64,000 nt of DNA from Nectonema munidae. Lineage: Eukaryota; Nematomorpha; Nectonematoida; Nectonematidae. The stretch spans positions 1,698,080-1,762,079 of the forward strand of contig JAUIRK010000993.1 in assembly GCA_030549495.1 (NCBI GenBank). The letters run 5' to 3'. The first letter of the stretch is position 1. Each line of letters opens with the position of its first letter. The notes beneath the pieces are model-generated. The model saw nothing but the letters and a program-made list of their open reading frames with translations. It was not told the DNA's origin and searched no databases. Positions 35,701-45,324 of the stretch are shown here, piece after piece. The position numbers and the translations under genes are program-made.

Positions 35701-36117
35701 CCAAGAGAAAAAAGACGGCGCTCCTCAAGACTCAGTTTGTCTCCACGGAAAATCGAATCAAAGGCCAAGGCGATTGAAGAAGAATTTTGCAATTTGAAAG
35801 CTCCTATTCCTAAGCACACATTTGAGAGTGAGCGCCATTCGTACCGAGTAGCTAATCCGTATCGAACTGGAGAAAATTTGGAGCTGAGCAGGAGTTACAC
35901 GGGCGAACACCGCAATCCTTCTAAGCAAAACATGGCTGCTTTGGATAATAAAGGCTACCGTCAGTATGACTCGCAATGCTATTGTCCCCCGAGTACTTAT
36001 ACTTATGAAGTCAAGTATCCGCGTCAAGCGACCAATATTTATAGGCCTATAGAGTCTACTGGAAAGTACTTTTATGGAAACTCTGTGATGCACGATTACT
36101 TGCTAAAGTTTTACTGA
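35701..36117 (+). CDS. Alternative terminal exon 3
   Basis: The acceptor ATTCGTCTGCAG precedes 138 codons in phase 0. A basic start (PREKRRRSSRLSLSPRK) leads to HTFESERHSYRVANPYRTG, then YDSQCYCPPSTYTYEVKYPR. The end is STGKYFYGNSVMHDYLLKFY, closely like exon 4's end. Exons 3 and 4 are paralogues that share ERHSYxVANPY, YCPxSTxxxxxYPxx and the terminal FYGNxxM block. It is not a family I can name. An inverted near-identical copy lies at 49569-49985. AATAAA at 36145-36150. Confidence 0.75.
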   Translation, partial: PREKRRRSSRLSLSPRKIESKAKAIEEEFCNLKAPIPKHTFESERHSYRVANPYRTGENLELSRSYTGEHRNPSKQNMAALDNKGYRQYDSQCYCPPSTYTYEVKYPRQATNIYRPIESTGKYFYGNSVMHDYLLKFY

Positions 36118-36144
36118 TGTGTGCGCGCCACCTATCAAACATGG

Positions 36145-36150
36145 AATAAA
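36145..36150 (+). terminator. Poly(A) signal after terminal exon 3
   Basis: AATAAA 27 bp past the stop codon at 36117. Confidence 0.75.
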
Positions 36151-37261
36151 AGGCTTTTGCTTAGAGTGTTCACTATTTCTTTTCAATTTATTTATCCAAT
36201 GAACTGATATATGCCATACACATATACACGAGTTGATATAAGTGAATAAAGTTTTAAAAAGTTTTCTCTATATGTTGTCATGTTGTTGCTTTCTTTTTTC
36301 CATTTTTTTATTTTCCTTCTTAAAAAGCTTTACGATTCTCTCTTTTCCTCTTTGCATAAAATTATGTATGTATTGGAGCGCTCCGCAGTCTGTCAAAATT
36401 TATCGCACCTACTCAGCCTTCTTTTAAACCCACACACACTTGTCGCACCACTTTGAGATTCGTAGATATAGAACTAACCCAATAAATCATTCAATTTATT
36501 CCACAGAATAAATGAAAATGTGATTTTGCTGTTTATTTCATACATCGTCTGTATAACGACGGATGCTTAATGAAAACTTCAATAATGATCATCTAATCTT
36601 TATATTTTTATATCATTTTTTCATGGCATTTTTCAAAAAATATCATTTAACGTTTTTTTGACTTTCTAAAGCTGATTTTTTAGCGGAAAAACATGGCGAG
36701 CAAGACTGAAATTACTTTCTCTAGTGCAGCACTTGTGACCGCGATTATGAATATAGCATAGTGGAAAAACATGGCGAGCAAGACTGAAATTACTTTCTCT
36801 AGTGCAGCACTTGTGACTGCCATTATGAATATAGCATTCCAAACAACAACAACAACATCAGAAAGTGGTGGGATATTCTTCTTTCCACAAGTTTAATCAC
36901 GATAAATTCATGAATATATTGCATCTATTTGGATGTGTGTATGGTGTGTTTCTGAGATCACTCTTCTCGTGTTATGCTGCAACGCATCGCATTACGCAAA
37001 TAATATCGGTAGTAAAACAACAACCCACGAATTATCTCCATCTTTACACGTGAACGCGCCCCGCAGTAAGTTTTATAAAAACTTTAAGTTACAACCTTAT
37101 TTATATCTCCATCCTTTTTCTTCCTTTTTGGAACCAGTTAGCCAATATTTGTTGTTTTTTCTTTTTGGATAAAATGATTTTGTGTGTATGCGTGTGCGTT
37201 TATATTATTTACAATTCGTATTGTTATGTTAGTATAATTCTTTCCTTATTTTACCGCGTAG
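36151..37261. other. Spacer/intron between terminal exons 3 and 4
   Basis: Holds the 78-bp tandem duplication at 36685-36840. No further exon was recognised. All of it is duplicated inverted at about 48424-49535. Confidence 0.5.
36685..36840 (+). repeat. Two tandem copies of a ~78-bp unit
   Basis: GGAAAAACATGGCGAGCAAG through GATTATGAATATAGCAT occurs twice head to tail with two or three differences. It lies between terminal exons 3 and 4 and is mirrored in the inverted copy at about 48845-49003. Confidence 0.9.
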
Positions 37262-37756
37262 CAAATGGAAGAAATCGATAAAGATTTGCTTGCGCGAAAT
37301 CAAAGGATGCAAGACGCTATCGTTGGTGGCGGGTCTGCGATCCCACGCCACTGCTCCATCTTGTCAGCACCGAGTAAAGAGTTGCGTCATCTGCCCCACC
37401 ACGGCCCCAAGCAACAAGAGTTTAAGGTTGGGGCGACGCGCGTCTTGACGCGGGATGTGCACAATGACTTCGCTAAAGAAAGGCACTCGTATAACGTTGC
37501 TAATCCATACTACCACTACATCAACCAGCCTGATGACGGCCACGACGTTGTGGATGACGACGAGTGGCGCGTGCCACAGAATCACATCGCTGCTGGACCC
37601 TGCTCGCCTAGGATGTACTGTCCGCGCTCAACCTTCTCGACTAATGATTACTATCCTTCAAGAGGAGCGGTTTTAACGGCTCCTCCTCCAGACTCCACTA
37701 GAAAGTTCTTTTATGGAAACGCTTCGATGGACAGTTATGTCAAGAATTTTTATTAG
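37262..37756 (+). CDS. Alternative terminal exon 4
   Basis: The acceptor TTTTACCGCGTAG precedes CAA ATG GAA; 164 codons in phase 0, ending TAG at 37756. It reads QMEEIDKDLLARNQRMQDAI, then NDFAKERHSYNVANPYYHYI, then PRMYCPRSTFSTNDYYPSRG. It ends STRKFFYGNASMDSYVKNFY, paralogous to exon 3. It is noticeably more GC-rich than its surroundings, which supports real coding. It joins the 34043 exon in frame (178 residues in total) or starts at its own ATG (163 residues). AATAAA follows at 37809. An inverted copy lies at 47929-48423. Function unknown. Confidence 0.78.
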   Translation, partial: QMEEIDKDLLARNQRMQDAIVGGGSAIPRHCSILSAPSKELRHLPHHGPKQQEFKVGATRVLTRDVHNDFAKERHSYNVANPYYHYINQPDDGHDVVDDDEWRVPQNHIAAGPCSPRMYCPRSTFSTNDYYPSRGAVLTAPPPDSTRKFFYGNASMDSYVKNFY

Positions 37757-37808
37757 TTTTTCATCCTTCCTCGCCTTTGACTTACATATCATATGCTTTC
37801 AACTTTGA

Positions 37809-37814
37809 AATAAA
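37809..37814 (+). terminator. Poly(A) signal after terminal exon 4
   Basis: AATAAA 52 bp past the stop codon at 37756. Confidence 0.75.
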
Positions 37815-38404
37815 CTATTTTTATACTTTCATTGTTGTTATTTCTCTGTCTGTTTTATGCTCAAATATATTCATTATTATTCTGATTTCTTAAAGAGACG
37901 CAGATGATTTTTGTTCTGAACTAAAAATTTCCAAAATTGTCAGTTTGTCCCGTTCATAAAAGCCGTTGGTCTATCAAGTCAATCTTTCAAAAAAAGGAAA
38001 AAAACATTTTTAGTAATACAAAATTTTTAATTTCAAGTTTTTTTTTAAAAAAGGTATTTTTCTTATTGATTTTTTACTTTCATTTCTGAAATTTATTTCA
38101 TCTGAGTGATTGTGTGAAATTTAAAGAATACCAGCTTACACAAAATTAAAATCACGGGTTCCTTTCGCATTTAGATTCCACAGGATCAAAATTTTGTTTC
38201 TAATGGAGCCCGGCCCATTTTGGAGCAGTACTATTAATTCCACTTCAGATTTTTAAAAGGAAGATAAAAATACAATAATTAAAGCTACTCCTTTATTGGT
38301 TGCTAAATATTTATTAAAAAAACGCCTTAAAAAAAGTTACTAAATATTTAATTATTCCTTTATTGTTTACTAAGTAGCTAAATAGTTACTAAGAAGGTTA
38401 ATTT
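37815..38404. other. AT-rich DNA downstream of terminal exon 4
   Basis: Nothing recognised except runs of CTAAATATTTA-type motifs. Confidence 0.4.
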
Positions 38405-38545
38405 AAGAATTGTTTGCGACGTTCACATCAATCCTTACTGATATCGTGTTTCCGTCCGAAATGCTGAGCCCAGGATGTACCTGGACTTTGCATCCCACTA
38501 AACACCTAAGAACGGCCCTTGTACCGCATAAACCTTGTATATATT
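38405..38545 (+). repeat. Dispersed repeat family C, longer copy
   Basis: ATTGTTTGCGACGTTCACAT, then ATATCGTGTTTCCGTCC, then ATGCTGAGCCCAGGATG. It shares order and much sequence with 21583-21655. The inverted duplicate is at about 47140-47280. Confidence 0.6.
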
Positions 38546-39339
38546 ATTTTACAAAAATATATGTTATGTCTAATGTTAGCTTGATTACAGGTTAATGATG
38601 TTTTGGATGAAATGCAAGAAGAGTTTCTTTTCTTTTCTTGAAATTTAACTCTATAGCTGAAGAGACTTTAAAGAACTGGATCTTGAAGCATTTTGGATCA
38701 AATATCTTTCTTTCTACCCCTAAATTGCACATGTCGGATTCTTGTCCTTTTTGGATGACCTACTTCTGTCAAGCTGCCTTTTTCTGCACTATTTATCATC
38801 AAAACAAAATCAAGGAAAAGACTTTGAAAACGATTTACGCTCCGCACTTTCTGGCATTGAACCAGGCATTCAAGATCAAGTAGCCAAAAAACAATATTGA
38901 CAGTAAAAACCTTTGAATTCTTCAAAGGCAGAAAGCCAAAATAAATCACTGGCATACTTAGAAAGTCAGTTAGCTGCTTTGCCAAGCCAGTAGTTCTATT
39001 AGATCTTACGATACCTAACAAATTACTTTCGTAATCAAATATGGAATTTAATCACTTATTAAGGAACATAAAAAATGTGAATTTTTTTCGTAATTGCGCT
39101 GCTGAAAAACGTAGACACTGACTGAGTGAAAATTTCATCAGTTTCCCAAAGTTTGCTTAGTTTTTGAGAAAAGAATTATGCACATTCTCTATGGTAGAAA
39201 TAACCAAGGCTCGGGAGCCAGCTGGAGAATATCCGGTAACTAATAAAACCGGCCCGACTCTTAAATTTTACTAGATAACGAATGCGAATCCGTCCCTTTT
39301 AAATCTCCGATTTTATACGAATAAAATTTTTCGAACTCC
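38546..39339. other. Unassigned DNA in the left arm
   Basis: Overlapping ORFs on both strands (38638-38883 plus, 38698-39021 minus) show no motif. I do not call either a gene. Confidence 0.35.
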
Positions 39340-39410
39340 GACGAAGGTAAGATTTGAACCTAATATCCTACACCTCTTATAGAATACCTGTTGAAAGCCA
39401 CGTACGTAGA
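39340..39410 (-). mobile_element. tRNA-like SINE head (candidate)
   Basis: On the minus strand GTGGCTTTCAACAGGTATTC and GGTTCAAATCTTACC have A-box and B-box spacing. The duplicated copy is at about 46280-46345. Confidence 0.4.
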
Positions 39411-39669
39411 GTTTCTGATTTCTCGAAAATTTTGAAAGTGGATTGAAAATTCTTGAGACTCAATACTTCTCTCGAGAAGATTGAATAAAAGCGGTAAACC
39501 CCGATAAGGGTTCGTTCACAATTGACGTCAACCAATTATTGTCAAATATTGCCCCCTCTCCCCCCCCCTCCCTCCTATTCTCGACCAATGTCAACTTTAC
39601 TTTACCCCCCCCCCCCTCCCACTTTTATTTGACATCAACTTTTAAGAAAAAATAGAAGATGAAAAATTT

Positions 39670-40122
39670 TTATTTTGTAGAAAATATTTGGTCAATCCTA
39701 TCAAAAATATTCAGCCCAAAACTATTTTCATCTTCATATTTAACTTCTTCATACCTTTCATTTTCTAAAATTATTTGAGCTTGTGTGGGTTTAAAGATGC
39801 ATAATGATGAGTGCTTGTTTTTTTCTTTAATTGAACAAAAGTTCTTTGAACACTTCAAGCAACTGCGGCGTTTTATTAAAGTTCTTCCTTCGGCATCCAA
39901 TTTTTGCAAAGAAGGGCAGAACTCATCGAAATATCTAATTAATCCAAGAGTTTTCATAAACTGAGCTTGAAATAGTGAACCAAAATGACCGTTTATCGTG
40001 CCTATAGTTAAGCCTTCTGTTGTTGAACTAATTGGAACAGGAGGTGATAAAAACCTAAAAACAGAATTAACAAAAATGCAGGTAACAACTTTCGCTTGAA
40101 AATCTAAGCTTAATCTCACCAA
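39670..40122 (-). CDS. Unrecognised ORF with a Cys/His cluster
   Basis: Up to 150 codons. An internal acceptor-like site (CTGTTTTTAG before GTTTTTATCACC) may mark an exon start at about residue 25. It reads FLSPPVPISSTTEGLTIGTI, then GHFGSLFQAQFMKTLGLIRY, then RRSCLKCSKNFCSIKEKNKH, then SSLCIF. The Cys/His spacing could bind zinc. It ends FGLNIFDRIDQIFSTK. The position inside candidate terminal inverted repeats suggests the C-terminal end of a transposase, but I do not recognise the family. A further minus-strand ORF at 40141-40323 (ISLKVSTRRDLVLSGSGLIY) may be an upstream exon. Confidence 0.4.
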   Translation of the reverse strand: MVRLSLDFQAKVVTCIFVNSVFRFLSPPVPISSTTEGLTIGTINGHFGSLFQAQFMKTLGLIRYFDEFCPSLQKLDAEGRTLIKRRSCLKCSKNFCSIKEKNKHSSLCIFKPTQAQIILENERYEEVKYEDENSFGLNIFDRIDQIFSTK

Positions 40123-40140
40123 ATAAGCAAGAATGTGTTT

Positions 40141-40323
40141 TCAATACTCGCCTCTTTGCCTTTTTGGTTGTTTAATAGAAAATGGATAAATAAGACCAGA
40201 TCCTGAAAGAACCAGGTCCCTTCGAGTGCTAACTTTCAATGAAATAAAAAATAAGATTTTGAATTCTGTAATTTGGGTTATAAATGGTAAGACTACTTTT
40301 GAAGTTAAAACAGACGCAAACAA
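40141..40323 (-). CDS. Possible upstream part of the 39.7-kb ORF
   Basis: A 60-codon minus-strand ORF containing FKILFFISLKVSTRRDLVLS, then GSGLIYPFSIKQPKRQ. It lies immediately upstream of 39670-40122 in transcription. No motif is recognised. It could be an exon of the same unknown element gene. Confidence 0.25.
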   Translation of the reverse strand: MFASVLTSKVVLPFITQITEFKILFFISLKVSTRRDLVLSGSGLIYPFSIKQPKRQRGEY

Positions 40324-40329
40324 TTAAAC

Positions 40330-41519
40330 CGTATCAGCGGTTCTCCATCAATAAGGACGACCTGACGCCTTCTTTTCAAAGACTCTTTTAGGCTGTGAGA
40401 AGAAATATTCCATCATAGAGAAAAAAGCTCTCGCAATCATTGAGACCCTAACTAAAGCACTGGCGGCATTACCTAGTAGATAAAACTTTCATTCTGTCCC
40501 TTTTATGCTCAACCAAAAACAAACTAACAAAATCAAAAACGAGAAGATTTTAAGATGGAGACTCGAACTTTCCAGTTATTACTTTGACATAGAACATAAA
40601 TCCGGTAAGTTGAATGTTGCCGCAAACGCTCTCTCTAGACTTTGTTCATGCCAATCATCCTGCCATCCAATTGAAAACCTCCGTTTCCTTCATTCAAAAT
40701 TAGCTCATCCTGAAGTCACGCGGTTGCAGAACTAAGAATTTATCATTTTTTTGTTGCAGAAGTATCGTCTACGACTTTGATAAAGCAGTTAACCGGTTTG
40801 TTTTCCGTATGTGAACTGCCAAATTACGTTCATTCTGATCGTGGAAGTGGATACATGAGTGAACAGTTTTGCAACTTCTTGAAATCTTATAATGCTATTC
40901 CGGCCATACCAGGCTTGAAATGGTCAGTCTGAGAGATTTGTGGAAACGATATGGAAATATATCCAACTAACTCTGAAATCTAGGAATTAAAATGCAGTCC
41001 ACTGGGAAGATGCTATCCCCGAAGCGTTACATTCTATCAGGACTTTAATTAATACTTCGACAAATGTTTCACCGCATGATTTAATCTTTAAATTTTCTAG
41101 AAAAACTTCGATGGGAGCAGCTGTACCACAGCAGCTCTTTTCTCCATGCAGAAGTTTACGGAAAATTGGTAAAAACGCGAGATGTACTGGATGCAAATTA
41201 TTTGTATGCACACATAAGGTATCGAAGATCCAGGGAAGATAGTCTAAAACACTTTGCTTCGGCTCCTAGTAGTGGTGACGTTTATTGGCAAGTAAATAGT
41301 GAAAAGCGGTTGGCACAAAATCTCAACTCTGATTGTTCTGAACAAGAAAAGCCAACTTCTGAAGATGTTATATCTTTTAGAATTATGATGATCACAGAAA
41401 GGAGGTGGAACAAAGTCATCAATGCAGACAAAAAAGAGATGATCCAAAAAGAGCTCGAACCTGTTCTAAGATCATCCCGCGAGAGAAAACCTGTTGAACG
41501 TTATAAGCCCCCTTGGTGA
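40330..41519 (+). mobile_element. Ty3/Gypsy retrotransposon fossil
   Basis: A broken piece of the pol region. Parts seen in order are the RNase H end, the linker before integrase, part of the integrase core, and a C-terminal tail. No LTRs, gag or reverse transcriptase were found. It carries multiple breaks (more than five by eye) and looks moderately old. It appears to have inserted in, or been captured by, the candidate DNA element at 39517-42387. Confidence 0.8.
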
Positions 41520-42058
41520 TTTCCTACATGCGATGAATGTCATTATTAGTACAATTACAAGTTATGAAAGTTTAATTTGTTTTTTTAAAAAAATATTTAT
41601 ATATATTTTTTTTAATAACTCCATAGTGGGTAGTCCTTTGGAGCCATTTCATTGATTTCTCCTCAAAATTTTACTTTCTATATAATATAAAAATGATATA
41701 AAAACTATTCGGAGGCATATAAGTTAGTGCATTTTTCAAAATTAATTACATTTTTCATTTAATTGTCTCATTTTTATCCAATTTCTTCTTTTGGTTTTGT
41801 TTTATAAGATAAAATGAGATTCTGTTTTATGTAAAAATATAAAATGATATAAAGTTTAACGAAACATCATGGCTGCTGTTTTTTGAGAAATGATGTGAAT
41901 TTTTTAAAAAGAGATACTAGTTCTATAAAAAAAATATCATCACAAAAACTGTAATACATACGCTGTTATTTTGCACCAGTTGCATTTGAGATACGATGGT
42001 TTTATTTTTTTTAATGTTTTTTTTAATTTAACAAACTTTTAATATAAGTTAAAGTTTT
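41520..42058. other. AT-rich DNA
   Basis: Nothing recognised. Confidence 0.35.
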
Positions 42059-42112
42059 TATATCTTGACAGCTATGTAAAGTTTTTATATCTTGACAGCT
42101 ATGTAAAGTTTT
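42050..42112 (+). repeat. Two tandem copies of a ~28-bp unit
   Basis: TTTTTATATCTTGACAGCTA, then TGTAAAG, repeated head to tail. Confidence 0.9.
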
Positions 42113-42387
42113 GTGAGTTTTCAAATACTCCAAAGAAAGCTATAAGCGTTAAAATTTTTTAACTTTAAATACTATATAGCAATGCCTCCGAAGCTTTGCC
42201 AAGGTATAGATAAAATATATAAATATTCTATGATTTGCAGAAGATATTGTGAAATCTACAGATCTGAGAAATCTATATATAATGCTGATGTCAACTTTTC
42301 AAACCCCCCCCCCCCTGTCCACCTTTTGTCAACTTGAAGCCTCCCCCCTCCCTCCCAGTCTATGTTGACGTCAATTGTGACGCCTAA

Positions 42388-43359
42388 CGGAGGATACATA
42401 AAAAATGTAGAACTATTCTTTATTTAAAAAATTACTTTTCAAAAGAGATCTCATTTCAGGTTGGATACAATTGCAAGTTTTTTCTGATATTCATAAGATA
42501 CAGATTGTGTGAATAAGAACAAAGCATTTTGTTATAGTTACAGAGATTCTGATAGTTTACAAGTTTTAATAATAAAAATAAAATGAATAATTTTTTCTAG
42601 TGCCATATGTGTTATTTTCTCAGGAGTTCAGAATAATAAGTAAAGTAGGCCAGATAAAAAAAGTCTCTAGATTATGAAGGAATTGGGAATATGATTGATG
42701 TCCTTTTACAGTAAATTTTAACAATAGTTGAATATAAAATTTGATAACACTGAAGAAAATAGATAGGATTAACACGACGCTTGACTGAATATAAATATAT
42801 ATATTTGTAATGAAAATCAGGTATTTGTATGAAAATAGTTTGATTTTTCTTGAAAGTCGTTGTTTTCTGTTGATGAGAATGGCGGGCGAAAATTTATCCT
42901 TCCTTTATCATATTTTTATATGATTTTAAATTGTTTTTATTCATATGGCATCTCAGCATCATTTTACACAACTTAAAAATAAAAAAATTATAATAAGATT
43001 CGTCATTTTAATTTCAACAATTTTCATTATAAAAAACATTTTTATAGAATTATTTTTTTAAAACTGAAAGCTTTTCTCATCATTTTTCATTAAGAAAAAA
43101 TTTAATGAAAAAATGTTTGTAAAAACTTCTATCAGATTTTATGACTTAATATTAAAAAAATTTAGAAAAAAATGATTTCCTTTTATCAACAAGCTTATAA
43201 CATTTTTCTCTACAAAAAATTATAAATTAAAAAATATTTATAAAAAAATTTATTTTCTTTTTAGCGCGTTATTCAGGTTGGATACAATAGGAAATTCGAA
43301 TATTAAGAAAGAAGGGATGCGTGTAAGATTTGTCAAGAATTTTTGCTCTCTCTCCCTTT
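42388..43359. other. AT-rich intergenic DNA
   Basis: No gene or defined repeat seen. Confidence 0.35.
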
Positions 43360-43490
43360 ATTTGTAACAGGTTTGCAATGCAATGTTTATCCTTCTCTCC
43401 ATAAAAACAAATATTTGCAGTACCAAAGAAAAAATACGAATATTTTAAATTGGAATAAGTATAAGTAAAAATTTTCAAGTTATGAAGCTA
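43360..43490 (+). repeat. Dispersed repeat also present at the outer end of duplication 2
   Basis: CTTTATTTGTAACAGGTTTG, then CAATGTTTATCC, CCATAAAAACAAATAT, AAAATACGAATATTT and AAAAATTTTCAAGTT. The same series of blocks occurs at 50160-50290 (and 63575-63705 inverted) with roughly 20-25% differences. Confidence 0.7.
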
Positions 43491-44159
43491 AGGATAAAAA
43501 ATTCCCTTTTAACTTGAAATGCTATATAATGGCAGATTTTGATAAGTACTGGATACTCTTGTCTCATTTCCAAACTTTTAAATTTAGTTAACATTGAGAA
43601 ATAATTTCCCCTCACCTGATATGTAATATATATTTTTTGTATACAAGCAGATGGCGTCTTTCGGGATTCGATTACCGATCGTGATATCGTTAGCTTTAGG
43701 CGAAGTCATGAAAGAATATTCTTCCATTGGATGCATAACAACAACCAAAACATGGTAAAATAAGGTATTTACTGAGTGCTATATCTTAATAAATAATGAT
43801 ATAAGATACATCTTTATTTCCATTAGATATGATAGTATTTTGAAAGCTGTCCTCCCATCAAAACATTTCCTGTGATTTGAGCATGTGATATATGGGGTGT
43901 CTAGAAGGGCATGAAAATATTTTTGCGCACTTGTGGTTGAAATTATTTTCGGAGCAACGGTTGTCACTCAATTTTTTTATAAGATTATGTAAATTTAAAG
44001 TTTGGTTAGTTGATTAATTAATTAGTTTTATAAGTTGGATTAATTAGTTTGATTGTTATTATTCCAATTTAACTTTTTTTATCAGCTTAGTCTTTTAATA
44101 TTTAACATTGTTGGTGTAAATATTAAAAAATGACATTTTAGAATTTGCGTATATTTATT
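43491..44159. other. AT-rich intergenic DNA
   Basis: No gene seen. Confidence 0.35.
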
Positions 44160-44296
44160 TTTTTAGTCTCATCCATAGGGAATAATAACCTTTTATGGCT
44201 GGACAGATTGTAATGATAGTTACGATTGGGAATCGAATCCAGACCATCTGGATCTATCTACGCTCCTACCACGAGGCCATCTGCTGAGATATTGAT
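44160..44296 (-). mobile_element. tRNA-derived SINE, clear A and B boxes
   Basis: On the minus strand GCAGATGGCCTCGTGGTAGG is a good A box and GTCTGGATTCGATTCCC a good B box, at tRNA spacing. It continues AATCGTAACTATCATTACAA, then CTGTCCAGCC. Same family as 10644-10735. Confidence 0.75.
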
Positions 44297-44679
44297 AAAA
44301 AAAGATGGTATATTGATTTAAATGTATTAAGTAAACATAGGTAAGATTCTAAAAATTATCTATATTTTCATAAATAATGCGTTAAACCTTAATTTTTGAA
44401 TTGTATTTGGCAAAATCAAAACTCCATTTTACTATCATGATAAAAAAGAAATATACGAAAATATATATTTTGACTGTTAAAATAAAATTGAGAAATATAA
44501 TTTGGAGCTTGATAAAGCTCAGGGCCATCAAAACACGCTGAAAATGCCAAGATACTATGTAATATGTATCTATAACTACGGTTTTTCATTTGCTAAATTA
44601 TCTTTTCAATATTGAAAACAGCTACAATTTTGAATAATTAAATTCTGTTAAAATTTTAAGTCATTCAAAACAAAAACCA

Positions 44680-45320
44680 AAAAGTTATTGACATGCGAAA
44701 AATCCTGTGCGCTCCTGGCCGAACTCAACCTCAGTATGGCTTTACCCTTGATCAAGGTATAATAAGATCGTTCAAAGTTAAATATCGTACAAACTTGATT
44801 AGATCTATTATTGCTGTCAATACGGATAAAAAATGTTCCATCAACATATTTGAAGCTATGGTGATTAGTGATACGATGATGTAACCACATATGAAGCAAG
44901 AATGGATGATGGCGTTATTTTGGAAATTGAACAGCAAAAACTACCAGGAAATCAAAAATGTATTGAACAAGATGAAGATAGCGATGATAGTGTAGAAGAG
45001 AAATTGGTGAGTAACGCTGATGCAAAAAATTTGATAACAAAAAAACTTCATCGCTGCAAAGAAAAAGCAACAGAAAGAGCAACAGTTATAAAAAGCGTAC
45101 TTACTCTTTGAAAAAAACATACACCAATCAATGTGTGCAAAAAAAATTACTCATTTTTTCAATACATCGTTAATTTCAAGTATATGCTTGCTGTTCAGAT
45201 ATATATATATTTTTACAATAAAATATTTACCATGTTTTTAAAAACATTTATTATTTAATTTCATTATAACGAACTAAAAAATTTAGTCGTTGAAATTCGT
45301 TTTAAATGAGCTTGACTGTA
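44680..45320 (+). pseudogene. pogo/Tigger-type transposase relic with 3' end
   Basis: FTLDQGIIRSFKVKYRTNLI corresponds to the (L/M)DQGII..FK..YR block near the third catalytic Asp of pogo/Tigger transposases. After a stop, further tail-like sequence follows (IEQDEDSDDSVEEKL, then KLHRCKEKATERATVIK), ending at 45111. Downstream, GTTATAATG-type motifs and GAGCTTGACTG next to TA (45319-45320) fit a pogo 3' terminus (CAGTCAAGCTC on the other strand). The N-terminal half is missing. Dead DNA transposon copy. Confidence 0.75.
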
Positions 45321-45324
45321 TATA

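Larger units (their letters stand above)
35674..39550 (+). repeat. Inverted duplication 1, left arm (probable source copy)
   Basis: These 3,877 bp are repeated inverted at 46134-50012 with few differences by eye: about five or six single-base changes or 1-nt indels noted. The left end is at TTTATTTTTAAAAATATTCG, just before the exon-3 acceptor. The right end is at CAATTATTGTCAAATATT. This arm keeps the upstream exons beside it, so it is the likely original. Confidence 0.95.
39517..42387. mobile_element. Candidate TIR-bounded element with unknown minus-strand ORFs
   Basis: TTCACAATTGACGTCAAC (about 39517-39534) and GTTGACGTCAATTGTGAC (about 42364-42381) are inverted. Each is followed inward by C-rich tracts mixed with GTCAACTTT motifs. 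This suggests a 2.9-kb DNA element whose interior holds the minus-strand ORFs at 39670-40323. The Ty3/Gypsy fossil at 40330-41519 would then be a later insertion. No superfamily is assigned. Confidence 0.45.

Noticed and set aside
38638-39021. ORFs on both strands conserved between duplication arms
   Set aside because: Conservation follows from the recent duplication and is not evidence for coding; no motif was found.
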